Of a DNA stretch of 64,000 bases, positions 26,246 to 36,140 are shown in pieces. The DNA lies in the NCBI RefSeq assembly GCF_900220995.1, contig NZ_OBQF01000001.1:496001-560000 (forward strand). Direction: 5' to 3'. Source of the stretch: Salinicoccus kekensis. GTDB taxonomy: Bacteria; Bacillota; Bacilli; Staphylococcales; Salinicoccaceae. Under the pieces are notes generated by a model. That model searched no databases, was not told where the DNA came from, and saw only the letters and a program-made list of their open reading frames with translations. Positions within the stretch are counted from its first letter, which is position 1, and the number at the start of each line of letters is the position of its first letter. The position numbers were made by a program, and so were the translations under genes.

Positions 26246-27913
26246 GTGCTCTTACGTTTAAATATTAAAAACTTTGCTATTCTGGAACATGTAGAACTCG
26301 ACTTCCATAATGGACTGACTGTCATTTCAGGAGAATCCGGCGCCGGTAAAAGTATGATCATAGAATCAATCAATTATCTGTACGGTAAAAGAGCTTCGCA
26401 GGATGACATCAGATACGATACTGAAGGCTCCCTTATCGAGGGTGTCTTTGATTTTCCGGATACGCCGAGGATGCACGACCTTCTGGAGGAGTACAATATA
26501 CCTGAAGATGAGTTGTATATCGTGCGGCGCGAGATCATGCAGAACAAGAAAAGCATCATCAAACTGAATAACAGCATGATCACCCTCACCCAGCTCAGAA
26601 CAATCATGGAGGAGGTCGTCAGCATATTTGCACAGTCTTCCCAGCTTGATGCCTTGGATAAAAGGAAACACATACTGTATTTGGATAAATTTCTTGATAT
26701 CCACAATGAGGATATTTTTCAGGAATATAAAAAAGATTACGATGATTATCTGGCGACGATCAAAAAGATTGAAGAACTGGAGTACAGGGACCGTAACCGG
26801 AGGGACTCCCTCGAGTTGTATCAGCATCAGTTCCAGGAGATTTCCGCCCTGGAATTGAAAGAGGGCGAGGAAGAACAGCTTGAGGAGGAACTGGAATACT
26901 TGATGAATTTCGAAAAGGTCTTCGATTCATTGAGTGCAATCAAGTCATTGCTTGCTTCCGAAAAAAGTCCGCAGGCCACACTATATGATTTGAATCAGCA
27001 GGTCGAATCGCTGTCCCAGTATGATACGGAATTCAAGGATTACAGCCCGACTATAATGGACAGCTATTTCATCATCCAGGAACTGGAGTCGCACGTCACA
27101 TCCAGCATGTCTTCAATGGACTATGATGAGGGACGGTTGAACGATATCCAGGCAAGGCTGAACAGCATCAATTACCTGAAAAGGAAATATAACAAGACAT
27201 ATGATGAGCTTCTGTCTTTTCTTGATGAGCTTGATAATGATATTCAGGAACTTGAAAATATCTCCCACTCTTTTGAGAAGCTGAATTCCGAAAAAGAAGC
27301 CCTCCTTGCCAACATGGAGAAAAATGCGGAGGCGCTCCATATATTCAGGAATGAACGTAAGCACTTTCTTGAAAGCCGGATCCTGAAAGAATTGATGGAT
27401 CTTGAAATGTCACAGGTGGATTTTGAAATCAGGACGAGGCAGGATAAATTCCACGCGAGAGGGTATAGCGATGTACAGTTCATGATATCCACAAACAAGG
27501 GTGAACCTTTGAAGGAAATGAACAAGGTGGCCTCGGGCGGGGAAATGTCCCGGGTGATGCTCGCGATCAAATCCATCTTCGCAGAATACGACCAGCAATC
27601 CATACTTATCCTTGATGAGATTGACACGGGAGTGAGCGGTGGTGTAGCGACCAGGATGGCTGAAAAGATGAAGATCTTATCCAGATCGAGACAGATACTG
27701 GTGATTTCCCATCTGCCCCAGGCTGCGGCCATTTCCGACTATCATTTATATATTTATAAAGACAGTGACGGGGAGCGGACAATCACCAACACCCGCTATT
27801 TGACCGGTGATGATCATGTATATGAAATCGCCCGTATGCTGAGCGGCCAGGATGTGACTGAAGCTGCTCTTCTGAACGCCCGTTCACTCATAAAAAACAC
27901 AACTGTTGATTAA
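26246..27913 (+). CDS. recN: DNA repair protein RecN
   Basis: SMC-like ATPase used in double-strand-break repair, 555 residues. Walker A (GESGAGKSMIIE) is near residue 30; a central coiled-coil region (about 160-370) separates it from the signature and Walker B (ILILDEIDTGVSGG). The start is GTG 26246 with GGAG upstream. It is paired with argR, as in Bacillales. Its last codons lie in the left arm of a palindromic terminator shared with the convergent gene. Confidence 0.95.
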   Translation: MLLRLNIKNFAILEHVELDFHNGLTVISGESGAGKSMIIESINYLYGKRASQDDIRYDTEGSLIEGVFDFPDTPRMHDLLEEYNIPEDELYIVRREIMQNKKSIIKLNNSMITLTQLRTIMEEVVSIFAQSSQLDALDKRKHILYLDKFLDIHNEDIFQEYKKDYDDYLATIKKIEELEYRDRNRRDSLELYQHQFQEISALELKEGEEEQLEEELEYLMNFEKVFDSLSAIKSLLASEKSPQATLYDLNQQVESLSQYDTEFKDYSPTIMDSYFIIQELESHVTSSMSSMDYDEGRLNDIQARLNSINYLKRKYNKTYDELLSFLDELDNDIQELENISHSFEKLNSEKEALLANMEKNAEALHIFRNERKHFLESRILKELMDLEMSQVDFEIRTRQDKFHARGYSDVQFMISTNKGEPLKEMNKVASGGEMSRVMLAIKSIFAEYDQQSILILDEIDTGVSGGVATRMAEKMKILSRSRQILVISHLPQAAAISDYHLYIYKDSDGERTITNTRYLTGDDHVYEIARMLSGQDVTEAALLNARSLIKNTTVD

Positions 27914-27940
27914 TCTTCATCAACAGTTGTGTTTTCTTTT
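27894..27940. terminator. palindromic terminator inside the coding ends of recN and the DUF2627 gene
   Basis: A 17-bp perfect inverted repeat (27894-27910 / 27919-27935, core ACACAACTGTTGA) with an 8-base loop holding both stop codons, followed by T-rich sequence on each side. Each arm encodes NTTVD in its own gene. Confidence 0.92.
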
Positions 27941-28170
27941 TTCTGGAAGCGCTCAGCCGCCCGCTTATTCTTTTTTTCACGATGTAGAATGTAGCCGCCG
28001 ATAAACCAGATGCCGGCCACCGAGATGGCGAGTCCGACGCCAAATTGTACTGCTGTCATGGTGAACGGCTCATTCAGGACGCCGAATACGCTGTCCCTCA
28101 TCCATTTTACACCGACGCCGGCAAGTATTGCCGGTATGACAAGAATTAATAATGCTATTATTTTCTGCAT
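27910..28170 (-). CDS. DUF2627 family membrane protein (YqzF-like)
   Basis: An 86-residue protein with two transmembrane helices (about 2-24 and 40-62) and a charged C-terminal tail. Size and position between recN and the bkd operon match YqzF/DUF2627 of Bacillus; function unknown. ATG 28170 is used, with GAGGGAT a few bases upstream. It overlaps recN by 4 bases in convergent orientation and ends in NTTVDED, partly templated by the shared terminator. Confidence 0.8.
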   Translation of the reverse strand: MQKIIALLILVIPAILAGVGVKWMRDSVFGVLNEPFTMTAVQFGVGLAISVAGIWFIGGYILHREKKNKRAAERFQKKENTTVDED

Positions 28171-28320
28171 ATCCCTCACCCAATCCTGCTATCCTGCTCA
28201 TTATACAATGCCTGATTAAATAGTACAATTCAACAAAAATTCTTAATATTCCACGTTTCTTAATTCCTATGTAATTTTTTATACATATATGTATAATTAA
28301 AGGCAAGAGGGGGGACATTC

Positions 28321-29220
28321 ATGGAATTTGATGAAATTTTCAATCAGCCGAACCATAAAATGATTGCGCTTTCAATTTCCCGTGCTGCAGATGAAACCAT
28401 ACTGGAGCCGGTTTTGAAGCTGGTGGATACATACAACATTTCCGTCCATCTTATAGATGACGAGACACGTCTTACCGGACTTTTAGGGACGATGGATGAA
28501 AGATATCTGGACCACCCGGATATTTACATCCACGGCGCACAATCAGATGTGGAGGCGGCGGATAAAGCTGCAGCACTCGTTGCAGATGGAACATGCGATA
28601 TACTGATGAAGGGGGCAGTATCCACATCCGTCATCCTGAAGGCAGTTTTGAACAATGCCCACGGTTTGGTTTATAATGGATTTTTGAGCCACGTTGCATT
28701 ATTCGATCTGCCGAATTATCATAAAGGTATCATATTGACGGATGCCGCAATGAATATTGCACCAGGCATAAAAGAGAAGATTAGCATCATAGATAATGCC
28801 GTGGATTTTGCCCACAGCCTGGATATACAGAGGCCAAAGGTCGCATTGTTGTCTGCTGTAGAAAAAATCAATCCGAAAATAGCTTCCACGGTCGAATCAA
28901 AAGATGTTATTCAAAGTATTTATAACGGAAATATGAGAGAATTTATAGTGGACGGACCACTCCAGTATGACCTTGCAGTCTCAAAGGAGGCCGCCGCTGC
29001 CAAGAACATTGATTCTGAGGTGGCGGGTGATGCGGACATACTTGTCGCACCTCAGATTGAGGCGGGGAATATACTGTACAAATCACTGGTTTACTCGGCG
29101 GGAGCCAGAGTGGCTGCAATGATCGTCGGTGCAAAAGTCCCGATCGTTCTAACTTCAAGGGCGGACAGTGCAGAAGATAAATACAATTCCATATGTCTTG
29201 CCATGAAATCCTTATCTTAA
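28321..29220 (+). CDS. ptb: phosphate butyryltransferase
   Basis: Exchanges CoA for phosphate on branched or straight short acyl-CoAs (B. subtilis YqiS/Ptb). It has 299 residues of the phosphotransacetylase fold; LMKGAVSTSVILKAVLN and LTDAAMNIAP are family segments. It begins the operon, with GAGGGGGGA before the ATG and TATAAT at 28292-28297 as a probable -10. No BkdR or sigma-54 (-24/-12) site is visible upstream, unlike in B. subtilis. Confidence 0.93.
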   Translation: MEFDEIFNQPNHKMIALSISRAADETILEPVLKLVDTYNISVHLIDDETRLTGLLGTMDERYLDHPDIYIHGAQSDVEAADKAAALVADGTCDILMKGAVSTSVILKAVLNNAHGLVYNGFLSHVALFDLPNYHKGIILTDAAMNIAPGIKEKISIIDNAVDFAHSLDIQRPKVALLSAVEKINPKIASTVESKDVIQSIYNGNMREFIVDGPLQYDLAVSKEAAAAKNIDSEVAGDADILVAPQIEAGNILYKSLVYSAGARVAAMIVGAKVPIVLTSRADSAEDKYNSICLAMKSLS

Positions 29221-29247
29221 TCTATAATAATTCAGGGAGTGTAGTAA

Positions 29248-30345
29248 ATGATATTTGAAAAGATGGAACATAATGATTATGAACAACTTGTCTTCTGTTA
29301 TGATGGGGCCAGCGGATTAAAGGCCATCATCTGCATCCACGACACCACCCTCGGACCGGCACTGGGCGGGGCCAGGATGTGGGATTATGAATCGGAGGAA
29401 GAAGCGATCACCGATGTACTGCGGCTGGCCAAAGGCATGACTTATAAAAATGCCGCTGCCGGTTTGAATCTTGGCGGCGGTAAGACGGTCATCATCGGAG
29501 ATGCCAAGAAGGACAAGTCAGAAGCTTTCTTCAGGGCTCTTGGTCGTTATGTCAACAGTCTCGGAGGCCGATATATCACAGCGGAAGATGTGAATACTAC
29601 GGTTGAGGATATGGATTATATTTATCAGGAGACACCGTATGTCTGCGGCATCAGTGAATCATACGGCTCCGGCGGGGACCCGAGTCCGAAGACGGCTCTT
29701 GGGGTGTTCATGGCCATGAAGCGGACTGCGAAGGAAGCTTTCGGTGATGATTCACTGGAAGGTAAGACGATTGCGGTGCAGGGCGTGGGGGCTGTAGCCT
29801 ATAAAATGTGTGAATACCTCCATGAGGAAGGCGCCAAATTGATCGTCACCGACATCAATCAGGAAGCCATCGACAGAGCCGTCAATGATTTCGGGGCCCG
29901 CCAAGTCGGACTCGATGAAATCTACGGCGTTGAAGCCGATATATTTGCACCATGTGCGCTCGGCGGCATCTTGAATGACGAGACGATCCCCCAGATGAAA
30001 GTTAAAGCAATCTGCGGAAGTGCGAACAATCAATTGGCGGAGGATGAAAAACACAGCAGCTTGCTGGCTGAAAAAAATATCGTCTACGCTCCGGACTATG
30101 TCGTCAACAGCGGAGGCGTGGTCAACGTGGCGGATGAACTCGAAGGCTATAATGAGGAGAGAGCAGTCCAGAAAGTGAAAGGCATCTACGATCAGATGGA
30201 CAAGATCTTCAGTATCGCAAAAGAGCAGGACATCTCCACCGCAGAGGCCGCCGACCGGCTGGCTGAAACGCGCATTGAACAGATGATGCGTGTCAGAAGC
30301 ACATTTTCATTAAATGAAAAAAATCAATTCAATAAAGGGATTTAA
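29248..30345 (+). CDS. bcd: leucine (branched-chain amino acid) dehydrogenase
   Basis: NAD-dependent oxidative deamination of Leu, Ile and Val to 2-keto acids, feeding the Bkd complex. It has 365 residues. The catalytic Lys lies in [18 protein letters not shown] and the NAD-binding motif [13 protein letters not shown] in the C-terminal Rossmann domain. GGGAGTG precedes the ATG. S. aureus lacks this gene at the locus, whereas Bacillus has ptb-bcd-buk. Confidence 0.95.
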   Translation: MIFEKMEHNDYEQLVFCYDGASGLKAIICIHDTTLGPALGGARMWDYESEEEAITDVLRLAKGMTYKNAAAGLNLGGGKTVIIGDAKKDKSEAFFRALGRYVNSLGGRYITAEDVNTTVEDMDYIYQETPYVCGISESYGSGGDPSPKTALGVFMAMKRTAKEAFGDDSLEGKTIAVQGVGAVAYKMCEYLHEEGAKLIVTDINQEAIDRAVNDFGARQVGLDEIYGVEADIFAPCALGGILNDETIPQMKVKAICGSANNQLAEDEKHSSLLAEKNIVYAPDYVVNSGGVVNVADELEGYNEERAVQKVKGIYDQMDKIFSIAKEQDISTAEAADRLAETRIEQMMRVRSTFSLNEKNQFNKGI

Positions 30346-30352
30346 TCCAATC

Positions 30353-31417
30353 ATGACAGTTAAAATACTCGTTTTGAATTTGGGCAGCACTTCCACCAAA
30401 GTCGCCTATTTTGAAGATCTTCAGGAAATACATGCCGAAACTTTAAGGCTTGCCACCACAGAGGTGAGCCGGCCCCTGATCAATCAGGGGCCCGCCAGAT
30501 TGAAATCCATATATGCTTTCCTGGATAAGTATGGAATCGACGTTGTAAATCTGGATGCCATCAGTGCAAGGGGCGGTCTGCTGAAGCCCGTCGACGGAGG
30601 CACCTACAAAGTGAATGAACGTATGCTCGAGGACCTTAAATCTTCAGGGAGCGGTGAGCATGCTTCCAATCTGAGTGCCATACTCGCCCATGAAATCGCA
30701 AGTGAATACGGCATCCAGGCGACAATCACGGACCCGATCGTCGTCGATGAGCTGATGGATGAAGTGAGAGTCACGGGGATCAAAGGACTTGAACGCATCT
30801 CTATTTTCCATGCCCTCAACCAGAAAGCTGTAGCGCGGGATTATGCCGCACGCCTCAACAGACGCTATGAGGATGTAAATCTCATCGTGGTCCATATGGG
30901 CGGCGGCATCACTGTCGGCGCTCATCAGAAGGGCAGGGTCATCGACGTGAACGACGGGTTGTACGGCGATGGGCCGATGAGCCCGACCAGGAGCGGTGCA
31001 CTGCCGAACAGAGCATTGGCCAAGTATATTTTTGATAACGGACTGACGCTCGAAGAGGTCGAAAAATCAATCAGCAAAGAGGGCGGCTTCATTTCTTTGA
31101 GAGGAACTGGAGACGCCCTGAAAGTGGAAGAGGAAGCCCTATCGGGAGATCAGCATGCCCTTGAAGTTTACAAGGCACTGAGCGTTCAGATCGCCAAGGA
31201 AGTCGGGTCGCGTGCAGCAGTGCTGAAAGGTGATATAGACGGGATTTTATTCACCGGCGGTCTTGCCTACAGTGATTTTCTCATTGATCTGATAAGGCCG
31301 TATATAGAATTCCTCGGCGGGATACATGTATACCCCGGAGAGAAGGAAATGCTCGCACTTGCACAAGGTGCATACCGGGTGGCATCGGGTGAAGAAGTGC
31401 TGAAGGAATATGAATAA
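30353..31417 (+). CDS. buk: butyrate (branched-chain acid) kinase
   Basis: Converts acyl phosphate and ADP to free acid and ATP, completing the Ptb-Buk energy-yielding branch. It has 354 residues of the acetokinase fold. The N-terminal LVLNLGSTSTKVAYF phosphate-binding motif, VHMGGGITVGAH and FTGGLAYS are clear. The start is ATG 30353, 7 bases after the bcd stop; an in-frame ATG at 30314 would extend into bcd with non-conserved residues. Confidence 0.94.
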   Translation: MTVKILVLNLGSTSTKVAYFEDLQEIHAETLRLATTEVSRPLINQGPARLKSIYAFLDKYGIDVVNLDAISARGGLLKPVDGGTYKVNERMLEDLKSSGSGEHASNLSAILAHEIASEYGIQATITDPIVVDELMDEVRVTGIKGLERISIFHALNQKAVARDYAARLNRRYEDVNLIVVHMGGGITVGAHQKGRVIDVNDGLYGDGPMSPTRSGALPNRALAKYIFDNGLTLEEVEKSISKEGGFISLRGTGDALKVEEEALSGDQHALEVYKALSVQIAKEVGSRAAVLKGDIDGILFTGGLAYSDFLIDLIRPYIEFLGGIHVYPGEKEMLALAQGAYRVASGEEVLKEYE

Positions 31418-31429
31418 GGGGGACTAGTA

Positions 31430-32845
31430 ATGGCAAACCAGTATGATCTGGTCATTTTGGGCGGCGGCACTGCAGGCTATGTTGCCGCCATCAAAGCATC
31501 CCAGTCGGGACTTAAAACTGCAATCGTCGAAAAATCAAAACTCGGTGGGACATGCCTGCATAAGGGCTGCATCCCTACGAAATCATTCCTCAAGTCGGCC
31601 GAAACGGCCAGTTTGATGAGGAATGCCGCTGACTTCGGCATCGACGGGGTCGAACCGACGTTTGATATGAAAAATATCACGGCGAGGAAAGACGAGGTCG
31701 TAGACCAGATGTATAACGGCATCCGGCACCTTATGAAAAAGAATAAAATCGATGTATTCGAAGGCCATGGAAGGATTCTCGGACCTTCACTGTTTTCCCC
31801 GATGGCCGGCACAGTTGCGGTGGACAATCCTCACGACGATGAAGGTGAAAGTGAAATACTCGTGAACCAGAATGTCCTGATATGTACAGGTTCCTACCCC
31901 CGTGAACTGCCGTTCCTCCCGTTTGACGGGAAATTGATATTATCGAGTGATGATATGATGGAGCTGGACGAGGTGCCTGCAAGCATTGCAATCATCGGCG
32001 GGGGAGTCATCGGACTGGAGTTTGCAAGCCTTCTGAATGATTTGGGCTCAAAGGTGACTGTATATGAAGCGGGTGAGCGAATCCTTCCCGGTGAGGATCA
32101 GGATCTCGGCAGCGCCTTGAAAAAATCCCTCACTGAAAAGGGTGTCGATTTCGAGACGGCCGTCACTCTGGATGAAAATAATGTGATTTTAAATAGTGAT
32201 AATGTAAAATTTAAATCAGAGTCAGATAAATCGTTTGATAAAGTGCTTGTGGCGATCGGCAGGACACCGAATATTTCAGATATCGGGCTATCCAACACAA
32301 AGATAGAATTGGAAGATGGCTACATCAAGACAAATGACTATTATCAGACGAAAGATGATAATATATATGCTGTCGGAGACTGCATAGGCAACTTACAGCT
32401 TGCCCATGTCGCTTCCAAAGAGGCACTCAATGCCGTCATCCATATGACTGATGAGGAACCATATAAGCTTGACTATAACCAGGTGCCGAGATGCATCTAT
32501 ACTTCACCTGAAGCAGCTGCCCTCGGAATGACAGAAAGCCGCCTGAGGGAAGAGGGCCTCCCATTCGAGGCACACAAGATTCCACTTAACGCCATAGGCA
32601 AGGCTGTCATCGAAGGCAATAAGAACGGCTTCGGAAAAATACTTACTGAACCGGAAACAGGGGATATACTCGGTGTAAGCATGGTCGGGCCGAATGTGAC
32701 CGAGTTGATCAACGAAGCAGCCCTGGCCAAATTTTTGGATGCTTCTGCCCTGGAGCTCGGTTCAAGTGTCCATGCACATCCATCAATATCTGAAATTCTG
32801 ATGGAACTCGGCCTGGATGCCGAGGGAATGGCTATACATGTTTAA
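31430..32845 (+). CDS. lpdV: dihydrolipoyl dehydrogenase, E3 of the branched-chain complex
   Basis: FAD enzyme that reoxidises dihydrolipoamide on BkdB with NAD. It has 471 residues. The FAD motif GGGTAGYVAAIKAS, redox disulfide GGTCLHKGCIPTK, NAD motif GGGVIGLEFASLL, the second FAD motif YAVGDCIG and the C-terminal HAHPSISE with the catalytic His are intact. The gene lies between buk and bkdAA, so it is dedicated to this complex. Confidence 0.95.
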   Translation: MANQYDLVILGGGTAGYVAAIKASQSGLKTAIVEKSKLGGTCLHKGCIPTKSFLKSAETASLMRNAADFGIDGVEPTFDMKNITARKDEVVDQMYNGIRHLMKKNKIDVFEGHGRILGPSLFSPMAGTVAVDNPHDDEGESEILVNQNVLICTGSYPRELPFLPFDGKLILSSDDMMELDEVPASIAIIGGGVIGLEFASLLNDLGSKVTVYEAGERILPGEDQDLGSALKKSLTEKGVDFETAVTLDENNVILNSDNVKFKSESDKSFDKVLVAIGRTPNISDIGLSNTKIELEDGYIKTNDYYQTKDDNIYAVGDCIGNLQLAHVASKEALNAVIHMTDEEPYKLDYNQVPRCIYTSPEAAALGMTESRLREEGLPFEAHKIPLNAIGKAVIEGNKNGFGKILTEPETGDILGVSMVGPNVTELINEAALAKFLDASALELGSSVHAHPSISEILMELGLDAEGMAIHV

Positions 32846-32856
32846 GGAGGCAAACT

Positions 32857-33852
32857 ATGAGAAATCATGAAGAAGTCGGTTTGACTGATGATGATGTAAA
32901 AGAAATGTACCGCACAATGCTGTTGTCGAGGAAGCTCGATGAGAGGATGTGGTTGTTGAACAGGGCGGGTAAACTCCCGTTCGTCATATCCTGTCAGGGC
33001 CAGGAAGCGACACAGGTCGGCGCGGGTTTTGCGCTGAACAGGGAGGAAGATATCCTCAGCCCTTATTACAGGGACCTGGCACTGGTGACACATTTCGGGA
33101 TGACCCCTCTTGAGACGATGCTTTCAGCTTTTGCCAAAGAAGGGGATATACAAAGCGGAGGACGCCAGATGCCGGGGCATTTCAGTAAAAAAACCAATAA
33201 TATCCTGTCCCAGGGCTCTGCAGTCACCACCCAGGTGCTGCATGCCGTCGGGGCTGCGTATAAATTTAAACTTGATGGTGAAAAAAGGGTTGCACTGACC
33301 ACTCTTGGAGAAGGTTCCACGAGCCAGGGAGATTTTCATGAAGGGCTGAATTTCGCAGGTGTACATAAACTCCCTGTGATCTGCCTGATCGAGAACAATA
33401 AATATGCCATCAGTGTACCGACACATCTTCAGTATGCAGTCGAAAAGCTTTCAGACCGTGCACACGGCTATGGAATGCAAGGTGATCATGTCGACGGCAA
33501 TGATCCTTTTGCTGTATATGAAGTGGTCAAGGCGGCAAGGGAAAGGGCAGTGAATGGTGAAGGTCCAACATTGATAGAAGCGATGTCGACCAGGCTGACG
33601 GCCCATTCTTCCGATGATGATGACTCTTACCGCACGCTGGAAGAGCGTGAGAAAAATAAAGAAGAAGACTGCCTCGTCCTGATGAAAGATTATATGGTTG
33701 AAAAAAACATCGCTGATGATTCCTGGTTTTTAGATGTGGAAGAAGAATTCAAAGTGATCGTCAAGGATGCCACGAAAGATGCCGAAAACGCACCATATCC
33801 AAAAGCGGAAGATGCGCTGAAGAATGTGTATGAGGAGGCAAACAATGGCTAA
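32857..33852 (+). CDS. bkdAA: branched-chain 2-oxoacid dehydrogenase E1 alpha
   Basis: Thiamine-diphosphate subunit that decarboxylates branched-chain 2-keto acids. It has 331 residues. The ThDP motif (ALTTLGEGSTSQGDFHEGLNFA, ending near ENNKYAISVP) and the phosphorylation-loop-like segment around RLTAHSSDDDD are visible. AAGGAGG precedes the ATG. It overlaps bkdAB by 8 bases. Confidence 0.95.
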   Translation: MRNHEEVGLTDDDVKEMYRTMLLSRKLDERMWLLNRAGKLPFVISCQGQEATQVGAGFALNREEDILSPYYRDLALVTHFGMTPLETMLSAFAKEGDIQSGGRQMPGHFSKKTNNILSQGSAVTTQVLHAVGAAYKFKLDGEKRVALTTLGEGSTSQGDFHEGLNFAGVHKLPVICLIENNKYAISVPTHLQYAVEKLSDRAHGYGMQGDHVDGNDPFAVYEVVKAARERAVNGEGPTLIEAMSTRLTAHSSDDDDSYRTLEEREKNKEEDCLVLMKDYMVEKNIADDSWFLDVEEEFKVIVKDATKDAENAPYPKAEDALKNVYEEANNG

Positions 33853-34828
33853 AATATCTTATCTCCAGGCAATATCCAATGCACTGGATCATGAAATGGG
33901 TAAGGACGAGGATGTCTTCATCCTCGGCGAAGATGTAGGCAAAAAAGGCGGCGTATTCAAAGTGACTGCCGGCCTGCAGGAAAAATACGGGGAACTCCGC
34001 TGCATGGATACCCCCCTTGCCGAATCAAACATAGTCGGTACGGCGATCGGTGCTGCAATGATGGGCAAAAGGCCGGTTGCAGAAATCCAATTCGCCGATT
34101 ATATACTGCCGGCCACAAACCAGATATTGAGTGAAGCTGCAAAAATCAGATACCGTTCCAACGGGGACTGGAATTGCCCGATCGTCATCCGTGCACCTTT
34201 CGGCGGCGGCATACACGGCGCCCTGTACCATTCGCAATCCGTGGAAGCTTTATTTTCTTCCACGCCGGGATTGAAAGTGGTCATCCCTTCCACACCGAGT
34301 GACGCCAAAGGGCTGTTGATATCGGCGATCAGGGACAACGATCCGGTTTTATTTTTCGAGCATAAAAAAGCCTACCGCCTCCTGAAGGAGGAAGTTCCGG
34401 AAGGGGACTACACGGTGCCGATCGGCAAGGCGGACGTCAAACGGAAGGGGGAGGACATCACCGTCATCACTTACGGCCTTTGTGTGAATTACTCACTGCA
34501 GGCCGCAGAAAGACTTTCCAAAGACGGTCACGACATTGAGATTCTGGATTTGAGGACCGTCTATCCTCTGGATAAGGAAAGCATCATCGAATCGGCCAGT
34601 AAAACAGGCAAGGTGCTCCTCGTGACAGAAGATAATCTGGAAGGCAGTGTCATGAGTGAAGTATCGGCGATCATCGCAGAAAACTGCCTCTATGACCTCG
34701 ATGCACCGATCATGCGGCTTGCTGGTCCGGACGTGCCGGCAATGCCGTATTCTCCGCTGATGGAGGATTATTTCATGGTCAATCCGGACAAAATAGAAAA
34801 GAAGATGCTTGAACTGTTGGAGCACTGA
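33845..34828 (+). CDS. bkdAB: branched-chain 2-oxoacid dehydrogenase E1 beta
   Basis: Beta subunit of E1, 327 residues, of the transketolase pyrimidine-binding fold. It contains FILGEDVGKKGGVFKVT, the TPLAESNIVGTAIGAAM stretch, and the C-terminal transketolase domain with GPDVPAMPYSPLMED. The start is ATG 33845 with GAGGAGG upstream; an in-frame ATG at 33824 lies inside bkdAA and is unlikely. Confidence 0.95.
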   Translation: MAKISYLQAISNALDHEMGKDEDVFILGEDVGKKGGVFKVTAGLQEKYGELRCMDTPLAESNIVGTAIGAAMMGKRPVAEIQFADYILPATNQILSEAAKIRYRSNGDWNCPIVIRAPFGGGIHGALYHSQSVEALFSSTPGLKVVIPSTPSDAKGLLISAIRDNDPVLFFEHKKAYRLLKEEVPEGDYTVPIGKADVKRKGEDITVITYGLCVNYSLQAAERLSKDGHDIEILDLRTVYPLDKESIIESASKTGKVLLVTEDNLEGSVMSEVSAIIAENCLYDLDAPIMRLAGPDVPAMPYSPLMEDYFMVNPDKIEKKMLELLEH

Positions 34829-34841
34829 TGGAGGGGATATT

Positions 34842-36092
34842 ATGACTGAGATAAAAATGCCTAAACTAGGTGAAAGTGTAACTGAAGGCACGATTGAAAG
34901 ATGGCTCGTGAAACCCGGGGACACGGTGGAGGAATATGACCCCCTTTGTGAAGTGATCACCGATAAGGTGACTGCCGAGGTGCCGTCTGTCGCAGCCGGT
35001 ACAATAGGAGAACTCCTCGTCAGCGAAGGGGAGACCGTCGATGTCGGTGTCGCGATCTGCACCGTGGAATCTGAGGGCGGTGAAGAAGCCACTGCTGCCG
35101 GTGAAGATGCTCCGGAAAAAGAGGTGGAAGAGCCTGCCTCTGCCAAGGCGTCTTCGTCTCCGGCCAAAGAGGCTGAAAAACCCCGGGGTGCCCGCATTTC
35201 CCCTGTGGTGATGCGTCTGGCAAGTGAGAATGACATCGATTTGAATGAAGTCCAGGGCACGGGCTTCAATGGCAGGATCACAAAGAAAGACATATTGAAA
35301 ATGATCGAACAGCCTGCCGAACCTAAATCGGCACCTGCTGAAACGGCACCTGCGGCACAAAGCCGACCGGCGGCCGCAAAACCTTCAGTGAGGGCCGGGG
35401 AGGAGATCCCGGTGAGCGGAGTGCGGGCGGCCATTGCAGAGAAAATGGTCCAGTCTTCCACGGAAATCCCTCATGCATGGCTCATGATGGAAGTGGATGC
35501 GACGAACCTCGTCAATCTGCGCAACGATCTGAAAAATGATTTCAAAAAGAATGAGGGCTTCAACCTGACTTTCTTCAGCTTTTTTGTCAAAGCTGCGGCA
35601 GAGACATTGAAGGAATTCCCGATGCTGAACAGTTCATGGCAGGGGGATAAGATCGTGGTGAATAAAGATATCAACATATCAATAGCAGTCGCAGGCGATG
35701 ATAAACTTTATGTGCCCGTCATTAAAAATGCGGATGAACTGACGATAAAAGGTATTGCGAAGCAGGTCAATGAACTTGCAGAGCTTGGAAGGGCGCATAA
35801 ACTGACATCCGAACATATGTCAGGCGGCACCTTCACGGTCAATAACACCGGTGCTTTCGGTTCTGTCCAGTCCATGGGCATCATCAATCATCCGCAGGCA
35901 GCCATACTGCAGGTGGAGTCCATCGTCAAAAAACCTGTGATCGTGGATGATATGATTGCGATCAGACATATGGTGAACTTATGCCTCTCCATCGACCACC
36001 GCATCCTTGACGGCTTAGTTGCCGGACAGTTCCTGAAAAGGGTCAAGGAAAGAATCGAGAAGATATCAGCGGAACATACATCGGTGTATTAA
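34842..36092 (+). CDS. bkdB: branched-chain 2-oxoacid dehydrogenase E2 (lipoyl acyltransferase)
   Basis: Core of the Bkd complex, 416 residues. One lipoyl domain (about 1-78, with Lys in ITDKVTAEVPS), a Glu/Ala-rich linker, a peripheral-subunit-binding domain (about 120-158, RISPVVMRLASEN), a second linker and a catalytic domain ending in SIDHRILDGLVAGQF. Chosen start ATG 34842 follows GGAGGGG. Lipoylation is required, yet the lipoate gene expected near 14300 is absent from this window. Confidence 0.95.
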   Translation: MTEIKMPKLGESVTEGTIERWLVKPGDTVEEYDPLCEVITDKVTAEVPSVAAGTIGELLVSEGETVDVGVAICTVESEGGEEATAAGEDAPEKEVEEPASAKASSSPAKEAEKPRGARISPVVMRLASENDIDLNEVQGTGFNGRITKKDILKMIEQPAEPKSAPAETAPAAQSRPAAAKPSVRAGEEIPVSGVRAAIAEKMVQSSTEIPHAWLMMEVDATNLVNLRNDLKNDFKKNEGFNLTFFSFFVKAAAETLKEFPMLNSSWQGDKIVVNKDINISIAVAGDDKLYVPVIKNADELTIKGIAKQVNELAELGRAHKLTSEHMSGGTFTVNNTGAFGSVQSMGIINHPQAAILQVESIVKKPVIVDDMIAIRHMVNLCLSIDHRILDGLVAGQFLKRVKERIEKISAEHTSVY

Positions 36093-36140
36093 TCTTTACA
36101 AAGTAAAATTTTACCGATAAACTGGTCTTAGAGATAATAT

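Noticed and set aside
28227-28241. Possible CodY box upstream of ptb (AATTCAACAAAAATT)
   Set aside because: Only 10 of 15 positions fit the CodY consensus, which is expected by chance in AT-rich DNA.
34493-35461. Open frame of about 322 codons on the minus strand
   Set aside because: Antisense to bkdAB and bkdB; its Ala/Ser/Pro-rich part mirrors the bkdB linker.
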